Source: Butyricimonas virosa
GTDB lineage: Bacteria > Bacteroidota > Bacteroidia > Bacteroidales > Marinifilaceae
Length of the DNA stretch: 64,000 nucleotides
Direction: 5' to 3'
NCBI RefSeq assembly: GCF_025148635.1
Contig: NZ_CP102269.1
Span: 4,749,255-4,813,254 of the forward strand
Part shown: piece after piece, positions 1 to 8,105 of the stretch
Numbering within the stretch: the stretch's first letter is position 1
Layout: the number at the start of each line of letters is the position of its first letter
Position numbers and translations under genes: made by a program
The notes under the pieces: model-generated
Told to the model about the DNA's origin: nothing
The model's database searches: none
Seen by the model: only the letters and a program-made list of their open reading frames with translations

Positions 1-1063
1 TAGCCTTTCTTATTTTATCGTACCACTCATCTATCGAGAATCTTTTTAGTATTGTCTCTACAGCTTTAGGCGATAAACAGTCCCAGCGTTGTCTGTCTAA
101 ACATTGCAATATCGACTCTTTGAAAAGTTCAATATCCCGACAGCATATCATCCCATTGATATTTTGGTTAACAACCATATCAGCGCCCTCTCCATCCGCC
201 ACAACCGGAACGCATCCATACGACATTGATTCAAGCAAGGCATAGTTACAGAAAACAATCTCAGCTGGAAAAACGAATATTTTACTTCTTCGGAGTAACT
301 CTTCTCCATTAGGAACAAAACCTAATATTGTAATCTTATCTTCAAGCCCGAGCTCTCTTATCTTTTCTAAAACTTCTTCTTGATACGCCGGCTCAATCAA
401 TATTTTTTTCTCATTCAAAATGCCGAATCCTGCAAGTGTAATTTTCAACGTCGGCATTTCATATAATAATCGCTTAAATACCTCCAGTAAAAACAAAACA
501 TGACGCTTCTTCCTCGGACTGTTCATAAATATAATATCTATATCTTTCTCATCATAGCTCAACAAATTCTGATTATGATATGGAATAGCATTGTGAACGA
601 AACACAGCTTATCGTCCAAATTACATTTCCTTGCATCTTCCATTAGATTATACTCCTTGGCTATTACCAAATCTGCCAATTTTAACACCTGCTTTATCAA
701 ATAAAGTTGTAATTTCCCCTGCGAGAATTCCTGCCCCCTTAATATTACTATAAGATTGCGTCTGAACAATTTTGCAACAACAGCATAATATATGGCCATT
801 CTACCACTACAATACAATTCTACATTTTTCGATTTAACCTTACACAAAGTACTGATAAACGTTTTTATACGTGCTATTCTTCCAGAAACTATTTGTGCAT
901 TTGCATTGTATTTATCTATGAATTTTTGACTATTTCCAGATACATCGCCGACCAGATATTTTATGGTCTCCTCATTCTTGGCATATACATCTGACTGATA
1001 GCCTATCTTATTGCTAAAGTATCCTAATCCGACACAAATAGTATCAACATATTCTTTTCCCAT
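1..1063 (-). CDS. GT4-type glycosyltransferase, C-terminus beyond left edge
   Basis: About 354 residues are visible in one open frame; the stop lies left of base 1. The protein begins MGKEYVDTICVGLG. It has a GT-B layout: an N-terminal half with an LRGQEF segment, a linker, then a C-terminal Rossmann half containing AGFGILNE, ILGFVPNGEELL and an acidic EIVFCNYALLESMSYGCVPVV stretch that binds the sugar nucleotide in GT4 enzymes. The expected role is adding a sugar to a surface glycan from a nucleotide-sugar donor in the cytoplasm. The ATG (1063-1061) lies inside the 8-bp target duplication of the adjacent IS21 element, so the frame is complete but cut off from its original upstream DNA. Donor and acceptor are unknown. 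It lies beyond the capsule-operon terminator, so it probably starts another unit. Confidence 0.8.
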   Translation of the reverse strand, partial: MGKEYVDTICVGLGYFSNKIGYQSDVYAKNEETIKYLVGDVSGNSQKFIDKYNANAQIVSGRIARIKTFISTLCKVKSKNVELYCSGRMAIYYAVVAKLFRRNLIVILRGQEFSQGKLQLYLIKQVLKLADLVIAKEYNLMEDARKCNLDDKLCFVHNAIPYHNQNLLSYDEKDIDIIFMNSPRKKRHVLFLLEVFKRLLYEMPTLKITLAGFGILNEKKILIEPAYQEEVLEKIRELGLEDKITILGFVPNGEELLRRSKIFVFPAEIVFCNYALLESMSYGCVPVVADGEGADMVVNQNINGMICCRDIELFKESILQCLDRQRWDCLSPKAVETILKRFSIDEWYDKIRKA

Positions 1064-1066
1064 AAT
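1059..1066. repeat. IS21 target-site duplication, left copy
   Basis: CCCATAAT occurs directly at both outer edges of the IS element (1059-1066 and 3847-3854). Eight base pairs fits IS21-family duplications. The left copy contains the ATG of the glycosyltransferase. Confidence 0.85.
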
Positions 1067-1072
1067 TACATA

Positions 1073-1369
1073 TTCCGGAGCATACCCGTTCACTTTCCGG
1101 CAGCCTATAAAGCATAAAATAGCCTTTAAAAGCACAATTTTATATCCGTTCATCCCCTAAAAGGATGAAAAAATGGATAACCAGACATTAAAATCTCGAT
1201 TTTTCCGGAGCATATCCGTCCACCTCCGAGAATTGCAGGTTGTAGCACCTTTTTTCCGGAGCATACCCGTTCACTTTAGACGTATGCCTTCAGATTTTCC
1301 GGAGTATATCCGTTCAATCGTGCATAGAATTGTCTGCGTATATCTTCGTTTCCGGAGCATATCCGTTCA
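1073..1369 (+). repeat. Left-end multiple transposase-binding repeats of the IS21 element
   Basis: Five copies of a 20-base motif close to TTCCGGAGCATAYCCGTTCA lie at about 1073-1092, 1203-1222, 1254-1273, 1297-1316 and 1350-1369, plus a partial copy near 1143-1153. IS21 elements carry several such terminal repeats, thought to bind IstA. Five is many. The right end has only two, in opposite orientation (3798-3816 and 3821-3843). Confidence 0.85.
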
Positions 1370-1427
1370 TTCTTTCTCCGGTTTCAGTTTCCTTTGTGCT
1401 GATAAATTTATACGCAACAGCACAGTC

Positions 1428-3029
1428 ATGGCAGGAACAACAAAGGATATGAGTCTGATAAAACAAGTACTCCAGCTCAAGCAGGCCGGAGAATCCAACC
1501 GCGGTATAAGCCGCAAGTTACCGATTGACAAGGAAACCGTCAACGGTTATGTGAATACAGTAAAAGCCAACGGATGGAACATCAGCGACCTCCTTGAGAT
1601 TGACGATCCCGAGTTGGAACGGATGTTCCATGCCGGTTCTCCGGCATATACGGACAGGAGAATGGAAGAGTTCCTGATCCTGCTCCCTAGATACAAGGAA
1701 CTGCTGGCGGATCCCAAATCCCATGTAAGCCGTCAGGTCCTGTTCGATGAATACCGTGCGACTCATCCCGACGGTTACGGCAAGTCACAGTTCTATTATC
1801 ATCTGAAGCAGAATCTCGTTGCGAAGAAGGATGTTACAGCCGTACTTGCCAACACCTACAGACCGGGTGAGAAACTCATGGTGGACTTTGCCGGTGACAA
1901 GCTCAGTTATGTGGATGCCGCAACCGGAGAAATTATCAAGGTGGAGGTGTTTGTCGCCTGCCTGCCTTACAGCGACTATACCTATGTGATATGTGTACCT
2001 TCGCAGAAGACGGAGGACTTCCTGTATGCCATAAGGATGTGCCTGGAACATCTGGGCGGTGTACCACCCATACTGACTCCTGACAATCTCAAATCAGCGG
2101 TAATCAGCAATGACCGGCATGAGCCGAAGCTGAACAAGGCTCTTGAGGACATGGGCAACTACTACCATTTTGTAGTGCTGCCATGTGACCCGGCATCGCC
2201 GACACAGAAGGCTCTGGTAGAAGACTCCGTAAGAATTACATATAACCGTATTTATGCCAGATTGCGTAACTGCATCTTTCATTCACTCATGGAACTGAAC
2301 CGTGCCGTATGGAAGCTGATGGAAAGGCACAACCGAACCCGTATGCAGAAGCGTCCCTACAGCCGTGAGGAGCGTTTTCATGCCAAGGAGAAGGAGCTGC
2401 TGAAACCCTTGAAACCGGAACCCTATGAAATGCGCCTGTATGCCGATCTGAAAGTACAGGCAAACTGCCATGTGGAGCTGAGACAGGACAAGGTGACCCA
2501 TTTTTACTCCGTCCCCTATATCCATGTAGGAAAACAGGCAAGAGTAGTCTTTACCCGTTCATGGGTCAAGGCCTATGTGGAGCAGAAACTGGTAGCTTCA
2601 CATATCCGCAGCCATACATACGGCTATACCACAGTCAGGGAACATCTCGCATCCAGCTGCAGGGTGATTATGGAGCGTTCGGCAGCCTATTATGTGGAGA
2701 AAGCAAAAGATATATCACCTGACTGTCATGAGTATGTAAAAAGAATCTTTGACCCCAAACGTACCACACAGCCTGAAGAGGTGTATTACAAGCTGTGCAA
2801 CTCCATAGTCAGCCTCAGAAGGAAGTATGACCTTGCCACGTTTGACCTTACCTGCCGCCAGTGCATGGAGTACGGTATTTACTCCTACAGCAAGTTTGAA
2901 GCCATACTCAGACGTAACGGCATGAATGCATCCGCAGACGAGACGGTAATCTTCCATGCGCCTACACCGTCAAACCACGGAAACATGCGTGGAAAAAGCT
3001 ATTTTACAGGAAATGACATGAACAAATAA
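1428..3029 (+). CDS. istA: IS21-family transposase IstA
   Basis: This is the DDE transposase that cuts and joins the ends of the element. From the ATG at 1428 it is 533 residues, in the normal range. An N-terminal helix-turn-helix (about residues 8-45, around QLKQAGESNRGISRKL) is followed by an RNase H-fold core: MVDFAGDK gives D153, LTPDNLKS gives D219 and ALVEDSV gives E265, so the catalytic triad is intact. The frame stays open upstream to 1173, but that stretch only translates the terminal repeats, so I reject the earlier start. It ends 7 bp before istB and is probably cotranscribed with it. Confidence 0.93.
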   Translation: MAGTTKDMSLIKQVLQLKQAGESNRGISRKLPIDKETVNGYVNTVKANGWNISDLLEIDDPELERMFHAGSPAYTDRRMEEFLILLPRYKELLADPKSHVSRQVLFDEYRATHPDGYGKSQFYYHLKQNLVAKKDVTAVLANTYRPGEKLMVDFAGDKLSYVDAATGEIIKVEVFVACLPYSDYTYVICVPSQKTEDFLYAIRMCLEHLGGVPPILTPDNLKSAVISNDRHEPKLNKALEDMGNYYHFVVLPCDPASPTQKALVEDSVRITYNRIYARLRNCIFHSLMELNRAVWKLMERHNRTRMQKRPYSREERFHAKEKELLKPLKPEPYEMRLYADLKVQANCHVELRQDKVTHFYSVPYIHVGKQARVVFTRSWVKAYVEQKLVASHIRSHTYGYTTVREHLASSCRVIMERSAAYYVEKAKDISPDCHEYVKRIFDPKRTTQPEEVYYKLCNSIVSLRRKYDLATFDLTCRQCMEYGIYSYSKFEAILRRNGMNASADETVIFHAPTPSNHGNMRGKSYFTGNDMNK

Positions 3030-3035
3030 CAATAA

Positions 3036-3764
3036 ATGATTATGAGCAACGAAACAGAAAGAACACTGCACGAGCTGAAGCTTCCAGGAATGGCAAGCTG
3101 CTGGAGCTCCCTGGAAGAAACACATCAGTTGGACAAGCTTACCCTGCGTGAAGGCATGCAGATCATGCTCCAGTACGAACGTGACACAAGAGGTAACAAC
3201 CGTATACAGCGTCTTATAAAAAATGCCGGCTTCCGTCTGAGAGCCTCGATGGAAGAACTTGAAACGGACACGGCAAGGGGAATACAGGCCTGCTCTGCTG
3301 CCGACCTTGCAACCGGAAATTACATCACGGGCGGAATGACGGTCATCATTACCGGACCGGCAGGGACCGGAAAGTCCTACTTCGCCTGTGCCTTGGGTGA
3401 CAGGGCATGCAGGAACGGCCGGAAGGTACTGTACTTCACGATGAACATGCTCATCGAGAACCTGAAGCTTGTACATCTGGAAGGACGGGAGACAAATTTC
3501 TTCCGAAAGCTTAACGCACATGATCTTCTGATCATAGATGATTTTGGGATGGTCAAGCTGGACGGACAGGTACAACATGACTTTGAACAGATCATAGATG
3601 ACCGGTACAACCGGAAAGCACTCATCCTGGCCAGCCAGCTTCCCGTTGCAGACTGGTATGATGTGTTCCAAAGCGAGCTCATTGCAGAAGCCTGTCTGGA
3701 CAGAATTGTGCATAAGGCAATAAAATTTGACCTCAAAGGAGAGAGCCTAAGAAAGAAGTATTAA
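3036..3764 (+). CDS. istB: IS21-family ATP-binding helper IstB
   Basis: This AAA+ ATPase works with IstA in target selection and strand transfer. It has 242 residues, the usual IstB length. Walker A GPAGTGKS is at residues 107-114 and Walker B LLIIDDFG near 165-172, followed by an SRH-like region (ILASQLPVADWYDVF) and the C-terminal RIVHKAIKFDLKGESLRKK typical of the family. A second in-frame ATG six bases downstream (3042) could be the true start. No damage is visible. Confidence 0.93.
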   Translation: MIMSNETERTLHELKLPGMASCWSSLEETHQLDKLTLREGMQIMLQYERDTRGNNRIQRLIKNAGFRLRASMEELETDTARGIQACSAADLATGNYITGGMTVIITGPAGTGKSYFACALGDRACRNGRKVLYFTMNMLIENLKLVHLEGRETNFFRKLNAHDLLIIDDFGMVKLDGQVQHDFEQIIDDRYNRKALILASQLPVADWYDVFQSELIAEACLDRIVHKAIKFDLKGESLRKKY

Positions 3765-3797
3765 CTTTGCCAACGATACTGAATACTAACTGGGGAC

Positions 3798-3843
3798 TGA
3801 ACGGATATCACCGGAAATGCTGAACGGGTATCCACCGGAATAT
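3798..3843 (-). repeat. Right-end terminal repeats of the IS21 element
   Basis: Two inverted copies of the left-end motif: TGAACGGATATCACCGGAA at 3798-3816 and TGAACGGGTATCCACCGGAA at 3821-3840. They lie between istB and the element's end at 3846. Confidence 0.8.
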
Positions 3844-3846
3844 GCA

Positions 3847-3854
3847 CCCATAAT
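3847..3854. repeat. IS21 target-site duplication, right copy
   Basis: Second copy of CCCATAAT, directly after the right end. Removing the element and one copy rejoins the glycosyltransferase ATG to 3855 onward. Confidence 0.85.
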
Positions 3855-3965
3855 CACTTCTTCATACTTAACACGAGTTCAATAAGTATCACCTGAAAGT
3901 CACTATTTTCGTATAAATCCCGAAACTCGCAATTTCCGTTTGATCATAATTGTTTCATATTTCGC

Positions 3966-3998
3966 CAAAAATATAACTTTTTCGAAATCAGTTCCAAA
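3966..3998 (-). promoter_or_regulatory. Predicted promoter, probably the original one for the left-edge glycosyltransferase
   Basis: On the minus strand TTTG (3998-3995), 21 bases, then TATTTTTG (3973-3966) matches the Bacteroidetes -33/-7 pattern. Before the insertion a transcript from here would have reached the glycosyltransferase ATG after roughly 100 nt. The IS21 element now sits between them. The rest of 3855-4072 is AT-rich and I see no gene in it. Confidence 0.45.
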
Positions 3999-4072
3999 AT
4001 TTTTCAACTTTTTCGGAATCACTACCCGAATTTCATTGACCACTACCCCACAAAAACAATTTACCCACAAAC

Positions 4073-4098
4073 AAAAAAGCCCTGGTATTCCCAAGGCT
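4073..4098 (-). terminator. Intrinsic terminator of the capsule operon
   Basis: On the minus strand AGCCTTGG, loop GAATA, CCAGGGCT (8-bp stem with one G-U pair) is followed by a run of T. It lies 25 bp past the stop of the last capsule gene, so the operon ends here and the glycosyltransferase at 1-1063 is a separate unit. Confidence 0.75.
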
Positions 4099-4123
4099 CA
4101 ATTCTTTTATACAAAATTTCAAA

Positions 4124-5080
4124 TCACTTCACCATCAAGTGTAACTTGAAATACTTTCTCATAAACAACACGTACCCAATCCCCAATACGGCAACACTTC
4201 CCCCCAAACAGGCATAATGCATCCCCGGCATAGCCAGATAAACCGCCACGATCACGGCTTGTACCACCATATACAACAAAGAAACCACCACGTGAGGAAT
4301 CTTCAATTCGTTCGCCATCAACTGGTACATATGCTTCCGATGCGGTAACCCGATATTCTCGTGTAACATCAACCGATGTATGATTGTCAGTACACTATCC
4401 ACTCCGTAAACTGCCAAAAATATAATATAACTCCAATCCCCCGTTTCCAGAATCAACCGCCCTAGTAAAAACAAAATCACGAAAGCAATGCTCACCGCCC
4501 CTACATCCCCTGCAAAACACTTCGCCTTCCGCCTGAAATTAAACCCATCAAACACCAACACCGCCACCATCATCGTGTAAATCATCCTCTCGTCAACAAA
4601 AGGAACAACCCATCCATTCACATACGCCAATCCCCCCAACACCACCAAACTATATCCCCCCGTGATCCCGTTAATTCCATCCATGAAATTGTAAGCATTA
4701 ATGATCCCCGTGCAGACAACCAAAGCCACCACCACGTACCACCAAGGTAACGACACCATTCCCCACTGATAAAACATCAATAACATCGCCACAAAATGTA
4801 CCACCAACCTTACCCGCTGCGTCACGGACCGCACATCATCCACAAAACTCACCCCTGCAATCAACGTCAACCCCAGCATAAACCACGGAAAACTAAACCC
4901 ACTAGCAACAAAATAAACCAAGGCCCCCACGTAAAACACAACCCCTCCTCCCCGCAACGTGATTCTTGTGTGAGAACTCCTCTCGTTCGGCTTATCAATA
5001 ATATTAAAATGATCTGCCACCCGGAAATAGAGCAACTCCACCCCCAGTAGCACCACAAACACTACTAAATAATACAACAT
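4124..5080 (-). CDS. WecA/WbpL-type polyprenyl-phosphate HexNAc-1-phosphate transferase
   Basis: This integral membrane enzyme (318 aa, about ten hydrophobic segments) starts repeat-unit assembly by moving a sugar-1-phosphate from a UDP-sugar to undecaprenyl phosphate. Family motifs are present: HTRITLRGGG near the N-terminus, the Mg-binding FVDDVRSV, NFMDGINGITGG, FAGDVGAVS and the cytoplasmic LPHRKHMYQ loop. It is the last gene of the operon, paired with the epimerase at 5179 as is common at the distal end of Bacteroidales capsule loci. The pair is more GC-rich than the genes before it. Exact sugar unknown; GlcNAc, or a FucNAc/QuiNAc-type sugar made by the neighbour, are candidates. Confidence 0.88.
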   Translation of the reverse strand: MLYYLVVFVVLLGVELLYFRVADHFNIIDKPNERSSHTRITLRGGGVVFYVGALVYFVASGFSFPWFMLGLTLIAGVSFVDDVRSVTQRVRLVVHFVAMLLMFYQWGMVSLPWWYVVVALVVCTGIINAYNFMDGINGITGGYSLVVLGGLAYVNGWVVPFVDERMIYTMMVAVLVFDGFNFRRKAKCFAGDVGAVSIAFVILFLLGRLILETGDWSYIIFLAVYGVDSVLTIIHRLMLHENIGLPHRKHMYQLMANELKIPHVVVSLLYMVVQAVIVAVYLAMPGMHYACLGGSVAVLGIGYVLFMRKYFKLHLMVK

Positions 5081-5082
5081 GG

Positions 5083-5196
5083 AAACTAAAAGTTAAGAAC
5101 TAAAAGATAAAAGTATCCCGAAATTGAATGATCCTACAATTCAACAATCAGCTAATCGAAAATCGCTCAATTTAAAATCTAAAATTTACAATTAGT
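5083..5196. repeat. AT-rich house-style repeats between wecA-like gene and epimerase
   Basis: The gap holds AACTAAAAGTTAAGAACTAA-type and CAATTTAAAATCTAAAATTT-type short repeats, which recur in other intergenic gaps of the window (for example 28001-28083, 59696-59815, 61186-61290). No gene is visible. Confidence 0.6.
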
Positions 5197-6138
5197 AAAC
5201 GATCTTATCGTTTTCCTCAGCCCTTCCACCGCCGTCACCGGCATCCGTTCAATCCCCAACGCCCGCTTGATCTTCTCGTTCGACACCACGTAATTTTCTG
5301 TCAATTTTCTCAACCGTTCCAAATTCAACGGCAAATGCAACAGCGTCCCCAACCCCGCACACTCCTTCATCAACCCCTTGTTCATCCGCCAAATATGCGC
5401 CTTCTTCCCCATCACCTCACACATCTCCCGTATCAACTCGTTCGTTGACAATGCCTCATCATCCGCCATGTGATAAATCCCCGACGGAACCTCTTTTTCA
5501 ATCAACCCATTCACCACGTAACAAAGATTATCCACCGAAGTAAACGACCTCCTGTTCTCGAAATCCCCCAACGGCCACGGTAACCCCTTCTTCACCACAC
5601 TATACAGCAAATTCAAGTTCCCCTTATTCCCCGGCCCATGAATCATGCAAGGCCGCAAAATATACACCTGCTTTCCGTGCATTTTCAATTCTCCATTTTC
5701 AATTTTCAATTGTTCAAGGATGTAATTCTCTGCCGCAATCTTGCTCTCCCCGTAAGGTCCCCTCGGTGTCGGGATCACCTCCTCCGTCAACTTATCCCCC
5801 ACCACAAAATCCGCTGCCGCCTTCACCGAACTAAAGAAAATAAACTTTTTCGCCGAAGACCTCACGAAAAAATCAAATACCTTCCGTGTCAATCCCGTAT
5901 TTATTGTAAAATACGTCTCCGCCAACGCCTCATTTTTCGTGTCATGCGCCTTCCCCGCCAAATGTACAATCGCATCAATTCCCTCTACCTTCTCCAATTC
6001 TTCCCACGAATACGTCCTCGCCACTCCTTCTTTCTTCGGGGCAACAATATCCACCCCATAAAGAACATGCCGCTCTTTCAGAGACAACACGAGATTAGAA
6101 CCCACGAAACCGTGAATCCCTGTAATAAGAATATTCAT
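5179..6138 (-). CDS. NAD-dependent sugar epimerase/dehydratase (extended SDR)
   Basis: An extended short-chain dehydrogenase (319 aa) expected to modify a nucleotide-sugar, probably the donor for the WecA-like enzyme next door. The N-terminal GIHGFVG is the NAD-binding glycine motif. IVHLAGKAHD, FFSSVKAA (catalytic Ser) and PYGESKIAAE (Tyr-x3-Lys) complete the active site, and RPCMIHGPGNKGN is typical of WbpV/UDP-GlcNAc 4-epimerase-like members. Oddly, bases 5681-5712 are an intergenic-type repeat (ATTTTCAATT units) read in frame as QLKIENGELKM, between the Tyr-x3-Lys helix and the next strand. Substrate unproven. Confidence 0.82.
   Translation of the reverse strand: MNILITGIHGFVGSNLVLSLKERHVLYGVDIVAPKKEGVARTYSWEELEKVEGIDAIVHLAGKAHDTKNEALAETYFTINTGLTRKVFDFFVRSSAKKFIFFSSVKAAADFVVGDKLTEEVIPTPRGPYGESKIAAENYILEQLKIENGELKMHGKQVYILRPCMIHGPGNKGNLNLLYSVVKKGLPWPLGDFENRRSFTSVDNLCYVVNGLIEKEVPSGIYHMADDEALSTNELIREMCEVMGKKAHIWRMNKGLMKECAGLGTLLHLPLNLERLRKLTENYVVSNEKIKRALGIERMPVTAVEGLRKTIRSFTNCKF
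5681..5712. repeat. Intergenic-type ATTTTCAATT repeat inside the epimerase gene
   Basis: ATTTTCAATTCTCCATTTTC followed by AATTTTCAATTG closely matches the gap repeats at 26941-26972, 44749-44783 and 56188-56220, but here it is translated. Confidence 0.7.
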
Positions 6139-6174
6139 TAATTACTATAAAATCACTATTTACATTACTATCAA

Positions 6175-6909
6175 CTACCTATTTTTCTTTATGAAAAATA
6201 AAGAAAAGAAATCGTATATAAATAAAATCGGAAATTCTATTAAAACATTATACAATCGTTTAAACATTCCTTTCTCTTTGTATAAGCGATAAAAAGCTCT
6301 TAAGTGATATTTTTCAGACCATTTAGGAAAATATTCTAACCCAACTGAAGCCTGACGCAAATATCCCCCACACGTGAAACTAATTCCTTTAAAACCCTGT
6401 TTATGTAATTGAACAATAAACTTTTCTTGTAAAATTGCCCCCATTCCAACAACGACAAAATCAGGATCTAAATCAACAATTTCATTCATACATTCTAACC
6501 TTTCTTGATCGGATCCAAAATAACCATTTCTAAAACCTTTAATTTGAATAGTGGGATATGTAGCACGTATAAGCCTAACTGTCGTCTCTATTTCATTTTG
6601 TTTAGCGCCTACAAAATATATAGTTTCTCGACTATTTTTAAGCCTTGCAAATAAATCTCTAGCAACCGTAGTCATATCAAAACTACGCCTTGTAATTTTA
6701 TATTTATAAAATATCCTAATATATATACACATTAAAATACCATCTACAAATAATCCATCCAACTGATTATATAAATCTATATTTTTTCGAAGTAAATGAT
6801 ATCCATAAGGATTAATAAAAGAATAAACTTTGTTTTTCTTCTCAAAAACAATAGCATTATAATTATCCTCAGATAATTTTATCTTTCGGATAAAACACAA
6901 GATATTCAT
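6175..6909 (-). CDS. WecG/TagA/CpsF-family glycosyltransferase
   Basis: This 244-residue protein matches the family that adds the second sugar (ManNAc or ManNAcA in characterised members) to a lipid-linked GlcNAc. Family features in order: GLFVDGILM (conserved Asp), RRSFDMT, IYFVGAKQNEIE, the VVGMGAILQEKFI core and FTCGGYLRQAS near the C-terminus. It acts at the inner face of the membrane, directly after the WecA-like step. A gene for a UDP-HexNAc dehydrogenase in the same operon fits transfer of a uronic amino sugar, but that link is inference. The gene is strongly AT-rich like the operon interior. Confidence 0.85.
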   Translation of the reverse strand: MNILCFIRKIKLSEDNYNAIVFEKKNKVYSFINPYGYHLLRKNIDLYNQLDGLFVDGILMCIYIRIFYKYKITRRSFDMTTVARDLFARLKNSRETIYFVGAKQNEIETTVRLIRATYPTIQIKGFRNGYFGSDQERLECMNEIVDLDPDFVVVGMGAILQEKFIVQLHKQGFKGISFTCGGYLRQASVGLEYFPKWSEKYHLRAFYRLYKEKGMFKRLYNVLIEFPILFIYDFFSLFFIKKNR

Positions 6910-6935
6910 TTGTATAAATTCTTAGAAATAAAAAA

Positions 6936-8105
6936 TTATTCTCTATAAGATTCTAAGTTTACCATAGCATCATCCACTATCGTCTGAGCTATCGTAAAAT
7001 AAGACAATTTACGTCCTATCAATTGTGCTCCATTTTTATATAGCCCCCACTGTTCTTTGATTTTCAGTATTTTTTTTTCCAATTCCTCAATATCACCAGC
7101 ATTAAACAGGAACAACCCATTGCCATCTACCAAATGTTCAGTCGTTGTCGTTTTCCTTATAAGTAAAGGTGTACCTACAGAAATAGAATCTTCATTCAAC
7201 GTAGTATGATGTATTGGCCAACAAGCAACATCACCAAGTTTAAGTAATTCTAAGGATGTTAATCTATCACACCATCCATATTTCACTATCCAATTTTTAG
7301 CTTTAACTAAATTCTCACATTCTTGATCTAAATATGTTCCGAAAAGAAGTAAAACAACATTAGTATTTATTTTTCGAATATTCTCTACTGCTGTCACAAG
7401 AAACTCCGTTCCTTTAAATTTACCCATCTTACCTCCAGACACAACAACAAAAGAATCAAGAGGTATATTATATTTTTTTCGCAATTCGTTCTTATCCGGT
7501 AAAGAATTAGCCAATTTAGTATCACATCCTATTGGAAGAAATTTCATTTTCTTTTTAGAAATACCATAATGTGATAACAAAAAATTACATCGTGAAGGTG
7601 TTACTCCGTAATATTTAGTCACAAATAAAGCAATAAATTTATGCATTAATGTAAGAAAAAACTTAAAATATAAATATTCTGAAATCTTTGTTGATGCAGC
7701 ATTTCTCTCGTCATTATGAGAATCTATAAAATACTGAACTTTGGGATGTAACAATTTATAAAATGAACAAATAATTGTTGCAAAATTTGTCATTTCATGA
7801 TAAAAAATTATATCCGGAGCCTCCTTCTTCAATGCTTTATATAAATTATAAGTAAACACAACATGCGTTCCCAACAATCTACAAGCATTAATTCGAATAA
7901 CTTTTACGTTATTAATATAATATTCTTTCCCCTTAGACAAAATTTCATCAATTTGTTCTTGTTTCAACCAATGAGGAAAGAATTTATTAGTCGAAATCAT
8001 TGTCACGTCATGCTCTAACTCTACTTGATATTCTGGAATAAGATTTTCCTGATATCCCCAATGATCAAAATAAGATTGAGATATACACAAATGAACTATT
8101 TTCAT
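6936..8105 (-). CDS. GT4-family glycosyltransferase
   Basis: A 389-residue GT-B enzyme of group 1. The N-terminus MKIVHLCISQSYFDHWGYQENL carries the acceptor-side fold; the C-terminal half has VVSGGKMGKFKGTEFLV, IVKYGWC and ISVGTPLLIRKTTTTEHLVDGNGLFLF, the nucleotide-sugar binding region. It probably adds one sugar of the repeat unit. Its start codon overlaps the stop of the upstream dehydrogenase by one base (TAATG), so the two are translationally coupled. Donor unknown. Confidence 0.82.
   Translation of the reverse strand: MKIVHLCISQSYFDHWGYQENLIPEYQVELEHDVTMISTNKFFPHWLKQEQIDEILSKGKEYYINNVKVIRINACRLLGTHVVFTYNLYKALKKEAPDIIFYHEMTNFATIICSFYKLLHPKVQYFIDSHNDERNAASTKISEYLYFKFFLTLMHKFIALFVTKYYGVTPSRCNFLLSHYGISKKKMKFLPIGCDTKLANSLPDKNELRKKYNIPLDSFVVVSGGKMGKFKGTEFLVTAVENIRKINTNVVLLLFGTYLDQECENLVKAKNWIVKYGWCDRLTSLELLKLGDVACWPIHHTTLNEDSISVGTPLLIRKTTTTEHLVDGNGLFLFNAGDIEELEKKILKIKEQWGLYKNGAQLIGRKLSYFTIAQTIVDDAMVNLESYRE

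Larger units (their letters stand above)
1067..3846 (+). mobile_element. Complete IS21-family insertion sequence (2780 bp)
   Basis: The element runs from TACATATTCCGG at the left to CCGGAATATGCA at the right. The outermost 26 bases of the two ends form an inverted repeat with 23 matches. It carries istA and istB in the same orientation and is flanked by the 8-bp duplication CCCATAAT. Both genes are open over full length and the ends are intact, so it looks like a recent, potentially mobile copy. It sits between the capsule operon terminator side (3855-4072) and the glycosyltransferase at the left edge. Confidence 0.93.

Noticed and set aside
1173..1427. N-terminal extension of the istA frame
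   Set aside because: It only translates the terminal repeats of the IS; normal IstA starts at 1428 with its helix-turn-helix.
3903..4149. Short open frames on both strands next to the capsule terminator
   Set aside because: They cross the terminator hairpin and have no family resemblance or start signals.
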